From JAXLVB01 sp044228045 (GTDB lineage Bacteria > Bacteroidota > Bacteroidia > Cytophagales > Spirosomataceae): a stretch of 9,028 nt of DNA. Below are positions 5,400-9,028 of the stretch, piece after piece (position 1 is the stretch's first letter; every line of letters begins with the position of its first letter). The notes beneath the pieces were generated by a model, which saw only the letters and a list, made by a program, of their open reading frames with translations, was not told the origin of the DNA and made no database searches. The position numbers and the translations under genes are program-made. Location of the stretch: contig JBGAVQ010000239.1 in NCBI GenBank assembly GCA_044228045.1, positions 1-9,028 on the forward strand, written 5' to 3'.

Positions 5400-6636
5400 C
5401 AAAAGCAACGTTTTCGCTGGGAACGCCCAGGTTATCAAGCATATTTTGAACAGCAGAAAGCATCAGTGGTGGCCCACACAGGTAATATTCAATCTCGTCG
5501 GGGTCGGCGTGTTGTTCGAGATAGTTTTTTTGCACTACGTTATGAATAAAACCTACGTAGCCTTTCCAATTATCTTCGGGTAATGGCTCAGAAAGGGCTA
5601 TTTCAAACCTAAAATTCGGGAATTCTCGCTCTATGGCTCTAAAATCTTCTTCGTAAAAAATCTCTCGTTTGCTTCGGGCACCATACCAATACGAAACTTT
5701 TCGGCCTGTTTTGAGGGTGTGAAACAAATGAAAAATATGCGAACGAAGCGGTGCCATGCCTGCACCACCGCCAATATATACCATTTCACGGTTGAGTTTT
5801 TCTTTGATATGAAACTCGCCAAAAGGGCCACTGATTGTTACTTTGTCGCCAGGTTTTCGTGAAAAAACATAAGATGAACACAGCCCAGGCATTACGTCTT
5901 GGAAGGCCCCCTTGGCTCTATCAAAAGGCGGAGTAGCCAACCTGATGTTAAGCATAATAATATTGCCTTCGGCAGGGTGATTGGCCATCGAATAGGCTCT
6001 GAACAGTGGCTCTTCAACGGTGGCTTTTAAGTCCCAAATCTTGAATTTGTCGTAGTCGTCTTTAAACTTGTCAGGAATCTCGTACAAATCGTTACTAAAA
6101 TCAATGCTTAGGGCAGGCACATCAACCTGGATGTAGTCGCCTGAACGAAATTTGAGCGTTTCGTCTTTGGGCAAAGCCACCACAAATTCTTTGATATAAG
6201 TAGAAACGTTGTCGTTAGAAACCACGGTACAATCCCATTTTTTTACACCAAATACTTCGTCAGGTATTCTGATTTCCATATTTTCTTTGACCTTTACTTG
6301 GCACGCTAAGCGCTGATGTTCAGATACTTGCCTGCGGTTGAGGTGGTTGGTTTCGGTAGGCAATACATCGCCCCCGCCCGAAAACACCTGACATTTACAC
6401 ATGGCGCATGTGCCGCCGCCGCCGCAAGCCGATGCCAAAAATAGGTTTTGTGCAGCCAAAGTGGTGAGCAAAGAACCTCCGGGTTTTACAATCACGGGGT
6501 TGTCTTTGTTGCCATTGATGACAAGTGCCACATCGGTTTGAGGCAAGAGGCGTTCTTTGGCTGTGAGTATCAAAAACACAAACAGCAAGACAACCGCTAT
6601 GAAAACAATAGTACTACTGACTAAAATAGGTACCAT
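5383..6636 (-). CDS. nqrF: Na+-NQR subunit F (NADH dehydrogenase subunit)
   Basis: NqrF is the electron entry point of the complex: it oxidises NADH with FAD and passes electrons to a [2Fe-2S] cluster. The 417-residue protein has one N-terminal membrane helix (about 3-25) and a plant-type ferredoxin domain (about 36-130) with cluster ligands C71, C77, C80 and C112, offset by one from the Vibrio numbering. The FAD-binding domain carries RAYSMAN (213-219), and the NADH-binding domain carries GGGAGMAPLRS (289-299), CGPP (387-390) and the typical C-terminal FDDFG. It is slightly longer than the roughly 408-residue proteobacterial form. The ATG at 6636 comes 14 bp after the nqrE stop; apbE overlaps its end. 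Confidence 0.97.
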   Translation of the reverse strand: MVPILVSSTIVFIAVVLLFVFLILTAKERLLPQTDVALVINGNKDNPVIVKPGGSLLTTLAAQNLFLASACGGGGTCAMCKCQVFSGGGDVLPTETNHLNRRQVSEHQRLACQVKVKENMEIRIPDEVFGVKKWDCTVVSNDNVSTYIKEFVVALPKDETLKFRSGDYIQVDVPALSIDFSNDLYEIPDKFKDDYDKFKIWDLKATVEEPLFRAYSMANHPAEGNIIMLNIRLATPPFDRAKGAFQDVMPGLCSSYVFSRKPGDKVTISGPFGEFHIKEKLNREMVYIGGGAGMAPLRSHIFHLFHTLKTGRKVSYWYGARSKREIFYEEDFRAIEREFPNFRFEIALSEPLPEDNWKGYVGFIHNVVQKNYLEQHADPDEIEYYLCGPPLMLSAVQNMLDNLGVPSENVAFDDFGS

Positions 6637-6650
6637 AGCTTGTGTAAGGT

Positions 6651-7265
6651 TTACAACTGAATCCCTGAAAAACTTAAAAAAGCCAAGGCCATCAGCCCTG
6701 TAATCATCATGGCAATACCCAAACCTTGTAGCGGCTCAGGAATTTTGGAGTATTGGAGGCGTTCTCGAATAGCCGCCATCAAAACAATAGCCAAAAAGAA
6801 ACCAAAGCCTGTACCGAACGAAAAAACCGTGGTTTCGACAAAGTTGTACTCTCGCTCTTGCATAAAAAGTGAAGCCCCCAAGATGGAGCAGTTCACCGTA
6901 ATAAGTGGCAAGAAAATACCCAGTGAATTGTACAAAGAGGGAGAAAATTTTTCAACAACCATTTCTACCAATTGCACCGCTCCCGCAATGGTAGAAATGA
7001 ATAAAATAAAGGCAAGAAAGGTAAGATCAACCGTTGCTAAGGATGGATGTATGGCCCCTAATGCTCCTTCTTTGAGTAAGTAGGCCAAGATAAGGTAGTT
7101 GAGTGGGGTGGTAAGCACCATCACAAAAATAACGGCAACACCCAGACCAAAGGCCGTTTTGAGTTTTTTGGAAACGGCCAAAAACGAACACATTCCCAAG
7201 AAGAAGGCAAAAATAGCGTTCTCCACGAAAACAGACTTGATGAGCATATTTACTAAATGTTGCAT
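6651..7265 (-). CDS. nqrE: Na+-NQR subunit E
   Basis: NqrE is an integral membrane subunit of the sodium pump, paralogous to NqrD. The 204-residue protein is almost wholly hydrophobic, with about six membrane helices in the inverted-repeat arrangement of this family. C26 (in GMCSFL) and C126 (in VNCSILG) are the conserved cysteines which, with those of NqrD, hold the Fe centre in the membrane core. The ATG at 7265 matches the usual N-terminus (MEHY-like, here MQHLVNMLIKSVFVEN). An 86-bp spacer with heptamer repeats separates it from nqrD, while nqrF follows after 14 bp. Confidence 0.97.
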   Translation of the reverse strand: MQHLVNMLIKSVFVENAIFAFFLGMCSFLAVSKKLKTAFGLGVAVIFVMVLTTPLNYLILAYLLKEGALGAIHPSLATVDLTFLAFILFISTIAGAVQLVEMVVEKFSPSLYNSLGIFLPLITVNCSILGASLFMQEREYNFVETTVFSFGTGFGFFLAIVLMAAIRERLQYSKIPEPLQGLGIAMMITGLMALAFLSFSGIQL

Positions 7266-7285
7266 GGTCGTTTGAGGTTAATTAC

Positions 7286-7298
7286 TATCGGTTATTCG
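7286..7298 (-). repeat. Shared 13-bp spacer element, copy before nqrE
   Basis: TATCGGTTATTCG (plus strand) lies 20 bp upstream of the nqrE ATG. The nqrC-nqrD spacer holds TATCGGTTAATCG at 8033-8045, identical at 12 of 13 positions and also between the start codon and the heptamer array. It may be a remnant of a duplicated spacer or a processing or regulatory site. Confidence 0.4.
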
Positions 7299-7318
7299 CT
7301 GTCTGAAATTATGTTGAT

Positions 7319-7346
7319 TCATTACTCACTCCTCGCTTCTCACTCC
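7319..7346 (-). repeat. Tandem 7-bp repeats in the nqrD-nqrE spacer
   Basis: Four contiguous 7-base units on the plus strand (TCATTAC, TCACTCC, TCGCTTC and TCACTCC again) give the consensus TCRYTNC, or GNARYGA in the direction of transcription. The array ends 5 bp past the nqrD stop codon. A related three-unit array lies at 8080-8100. Confidence 0.65.
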
Positions 7347-7351
7347 TGATT

Positions 7352-8026
7352 TTAAGACACGTTAATCAATTTCTTATTTTTATTCCGTTGTACCCAAATA
7401 ATGGTAGCAATCAAAAACAAAGCGGCGGGTGGCAGCATCATTAAGCCGTTGTTGACATAGCCCATGTCGTAGAGCCATTGGGGGACTACCTTAACCCCAA
7501 AAAATGTTCCAGACCCAAACACCTCTCGCACAGTGGCGATGCTCACTAAAATAGCCCCGTAGCCAAGCCCATTGCCGATACCGTCCAGAAAAGAAGGCCA
7601 GGGTTTTTGTGCCATAGCGAAGGCTTCTAAGCGGCCCATCACAATGCAATTGGTGATGATAAGCCCTACAAAAACCGATAGCTTTTTGCTCACATCAAAC
7701 ATATAGGCTTTCAGGATTTGGTCCACAATGGTTACCAACATGGCAGCCACAATAAGCTGCACAATGATGCGTATGCGGTTGGGGATGCCTTTTCGAATCA
7801 TGGAAAGGATGAGGTTTGAGAACGCCGTTACCACCGTTAGACCCAAGGCCATAATTAGGGCGGGCTTTACTTGTGTGGTTACTGCCAACGCCGAACAAAC
7901 ACCCAAAATCTGAACTGTGATGGGGTTGTTGTCGTCGAGGGGGTCTTTGAGTACCCTTATGTTCTTTTTAGAAAACAATGCTTCCTTTTTCTCTTGTTCT
8001 TTGACGGGTGCTGTTGTTGTTTCCAT
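7352..8026 (-). CDS. nqrD: Na+-NQR subunit D
   Basis: NqrD is the membrane partner of NqrE in the sodium-pumping core. The 224-residue protein has about six hydrophobic helices and two conserved cysteines, C44 (in LGVCSALAV) and C127 (in TNCIVMGR), which contribute to the Fe centre. Both are shifted by about 15 positions from the Vibrio protein because of a charged N-terminal extension (METTTAPVKEQEKKEALFS), presumably cytoplasmic. The ATG at 8026 was chosen because the extension is continuous with it; a start nearer the first helix has no ATG. Spacers of 83 bp and 86 bp flank it, each with related repeats, unlike the tight junctions elsewhere in the operon. Confidence 0.96.
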   Translation of the reverse strand: METTTAPVKEQEKKEALFSKKNIRVLKDPLDDNNPITVQILGVCSALAVTTQVKPALIMALGLTVVTAFSNLILSMIRKGIPNRIRIIVQLIVAAMLVTIVDQILKAYMFDVSKKLSVFVGLIITNCIVMGRLEAFAMAQKPWPSFLDGIGNGLGYGAILVSIATVREVFGSGTFFGVKVVPQWLYDMGYVNNGLMMLPPAALFLIATIIWVQRNKNKKLINVS

Positions 8027-8032
8027 TATCGT

Positions 8033-8045
8033 TATCGGTTAATCG
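8033..8045 (-). repeat. Shared 13-bp spacer element, copy before nqrD
   Basis: TATCGGTTAATCG (plus strand) lies 6 bp upstream of the nqrD ATG and is the partner of the copy at 7286-7298. A partial extra TATCG unit precedes it on the plus strand. Confidence 0.4.
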
Positions 8046-8079
8046 TACGCATCTCTGGGAGATAGAGAACGGGACATTC

Positions 8080-8100
8080 TCACTACTCATTTCTCACTCC
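8080..8100 (-). repeat. Tandem 7-bp repeats in the nqrC-nqrD spacer
   Basis: Three contiguous 7-base units on the plus strand (TCACTAC, TCATTTC, TCACTCC), the same family as the array at 7319-7346. The preceding GACATTC (8073-8079) may be a decayed fourth unit. The array ends 9 bp past the nqrC stop. Confidence 0.6.
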
Positions 8101-8109
8101 ACACTATTA

Positions 8110-8817
8110 TCAATGGGTCTTCACCTTCTCAAAATAAGCCAAATACTGTTTCATGCAGTTTTTGAGCATTTTGTCAGTACCAGTTGAGGTGATTGTTCCG
8201 CCCGAAATACCATCTACTCGATGTTCGTTTCCAAAATCTACTTTGGCGGCTTTTTTGACCACATTCACAGAGATAAACTGGTTGTGGTCATCCATAATTT
8301 TTTTACCTTGAAACTGAGCCTGAAAAGGCTTCTCGGCGATTTCGGCACCTAAGCCTGGCGTTTCGCTTTTATGTTCAAAAAAAGCACCATACACTGTATT
8401 GAAATCAGGGGAAATGGAGATGTATCCGCCAATAGGCCCCCAAAGTCCTACACCTTGTAGTGGCACAATATAATACTTTTTACCATCGGTATTTGAATAC
8501 ACATATAAGGGTAAATGTCTTTCTGTTTCGGGTTTGCCCAATTCTTCTTTTAGCACAATGCCAAGGGCATTTTGATTGGGTATTTCTTCTCCTTTTGAGT
8601 TGATTACCAATGCTTTTACCCGCTCTGCGTACATTTTTTCAATGGCATTTCGCTCGGTTTCGTCCACCAAAACAGAGCGCAGAATATTAGACTTTTTGTC
8701 TAATAAAATATTGGCTTCTTGGGCAGGTTTGAGGCCCTCGGCAGTAATAGATAGAAGTACCGCCGTGAGAATTGAAATCCCGATGGAATACAGAAAGGTG
8801 TATCTATTGCTGTGCAT
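8110..8817 (-). CDS. nqrC: Na+-NQR subunit C (covalent FMN subunit)
   Basis: NqrC carries a covalently bound FMN on the outer face of the membrane and relays electrons within the complex. The 235-residue protein has one N-terminal membrane helix (about residues 6-25, YTFLYSIGISILTAVLLSIT) and an FMN-binding domain with GVGLWGPIGGY, HKSETPGLGAEI and the flavinylation motif DGISGGTITS, where T208 should be the FMN-bearing threonine attached by ApbE. The motif has Gly where the Vibrio form has Ala (SGAT). The ATG at 8817 places the membrane helix at the usual distance and overlaps the nqrB stop by 14 bp; an upstream in-frame start at 8862 would overlap nqrB by 59 bp and is unlikely. Confidence 0.95.
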   Translation of the reverse strand: MHSNRYTFLYSIGISILTAVLLSITAEGLKPAQEANILLDKKSNILRSVLVDETERNAIEKMYAERVKALVINSKGEEIPNQNALGIVLKEELGKPETERHLPLYVYSNTDGKKYYIVPLQGVGLWGPIGGYISISPDFNTVYGAFFEHKSETPGLGAEIAEKPFQAQFQGKKIMDDHNQFISVNVVKKAAKVDFGNEHRVDGISGGTITSTGTDKMLKNCMKQYLAYFEKVKTH

Positions 8818-9028
8818 ATTTTTTTCTTCGTTTAATATGTTGTTGTACAACAATGTGGTCAATCAACGGCGCATGAACATTTAAGAGCAAAATACTGAGC
8901 ATCATGGCTTCGGGATAAGCGAGGTTAAACACCCGCAGTAATACCGTAAATGAGCCAATCAAGAAGCCGTAAATGTACTTGCCGATCTCGGTTTGAGCCG
9001 ACGTAACGGGGTCAGTGGCCATATACAC
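8804..9028 (-). CDS. nqrB: Na+-NQR subunit B, C-terminal 74 residues (runs off the right edge)
   Basis: The frame is open from the window edge to the TAG at 8806-8804. The sequence ATDPVTSAQTEIGKY, a membrane helix (IYGFLIGSFTVLLRV), NLAYPEAMMLSILLLN and APLIDHIVVQ match the end of NqrB, the membrane subunit that carries covalent FMN and riboflavin and takes part in Na+ transport. The basic tail (HIKRRKKYAQQ) is cytoplasmic. The first codon in the window is GTG, an internal Val and not a start. The FMN-threonine motif lies outside the window. Confidence 0.95.
   Translation of the reverse strand: MYMATDPVTSAQTEIGKYIYGFLIGSFTVLLRVFNLAYPEAMMLSILLLNVHAPLIDHIVVQQHIKRRKKYAQQ

Noticed and set aside
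6709..7083. 124-codon plus-strand open frame
   Set aside because: Antisense to nqrE; its composition mirrors the hydrophobic codons of the real gene.
8051..8063. Short hairpin ATCTC/GAGAT in the nqrC-nqrD spacer
   Set aside because: A 5-bp stem with a 3-base loop is expected by chance, and it has no counterpart in the other spacer.

Overview
The window looks like part of a Bacteroidota chromosome, probably Cytophagales or a close relative (inference). The evidence is the absence of Shine-Dalgarno sites, two good matches to the Bacteroidota promoter (TTG, a spacer, then TAnnTTTG), a TonB-dependent receptor with a carboxypeptidase-regulatory-like N-terminus, and Bacteroidota-type NqrF, ClpS and RecR proteins. 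All recognised genes are on the minus strand except one small gene at 4134-4352. I see no tRNA, rRNA, CRISPR array, insertion sequence or phage gene.

Right half (4353-9028), read from right to left: the distal part of a sodium-pumping NADH:quinone oxidoreductase (Na+-NQR) operon. It holds the 3' end of nqrB, then nqrC, nqrD, nqrE and nqrF, and finally apbE, whose product attaches FMN to NqrB and NqrC. nqrA and most of nqrB lie beyond the right edge. nqrB/nqrC and nqrF/apbE overlap by 14 and 17 bp. The nqrC-nqrD and nqrD-nqrE spacers are about 85 bp each, carry related tandem 7-bp repeats, and share a 13-bp element. A terminator-like hairpin lies just after nqrF, inside the apbE signal-peptide codons.

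The one plus-strand gene (4134-4352) encodes a 72-residue protein with one membrane helix and four cysteines. It resembles NqrM, the small factor needed to mature the Fe centre between NqrD and NqrE. It runs tail-to-tail into apbE with no base between the two stop codons. Two copies of the near-palindrome TATTGCAAT, 30 bp apart, lie just upstream of it.

Left half: a two-CBS-domain protein (3550-3981), the Clp adaptor clpS (3158-3451) with a near-ideal promoter, recR (2492-3094) starting at TTG behind a second class of 7-bp repeats, a 361-bp gene-poor gap, a secreted M20D amidohydrolase of the AbgB type (691-2130), and the N-terminus of a TonB-dependent outer-membrane receptor that runs off the left edge (1-481).

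Most of this is ordinary core content. The parts worth a second look are the inverted NqrM-like gene, the heptamer repeats in three spacers, the hairpin between nqrF and apbE, and the possible operator sites. I found no clear new multi-gene system.
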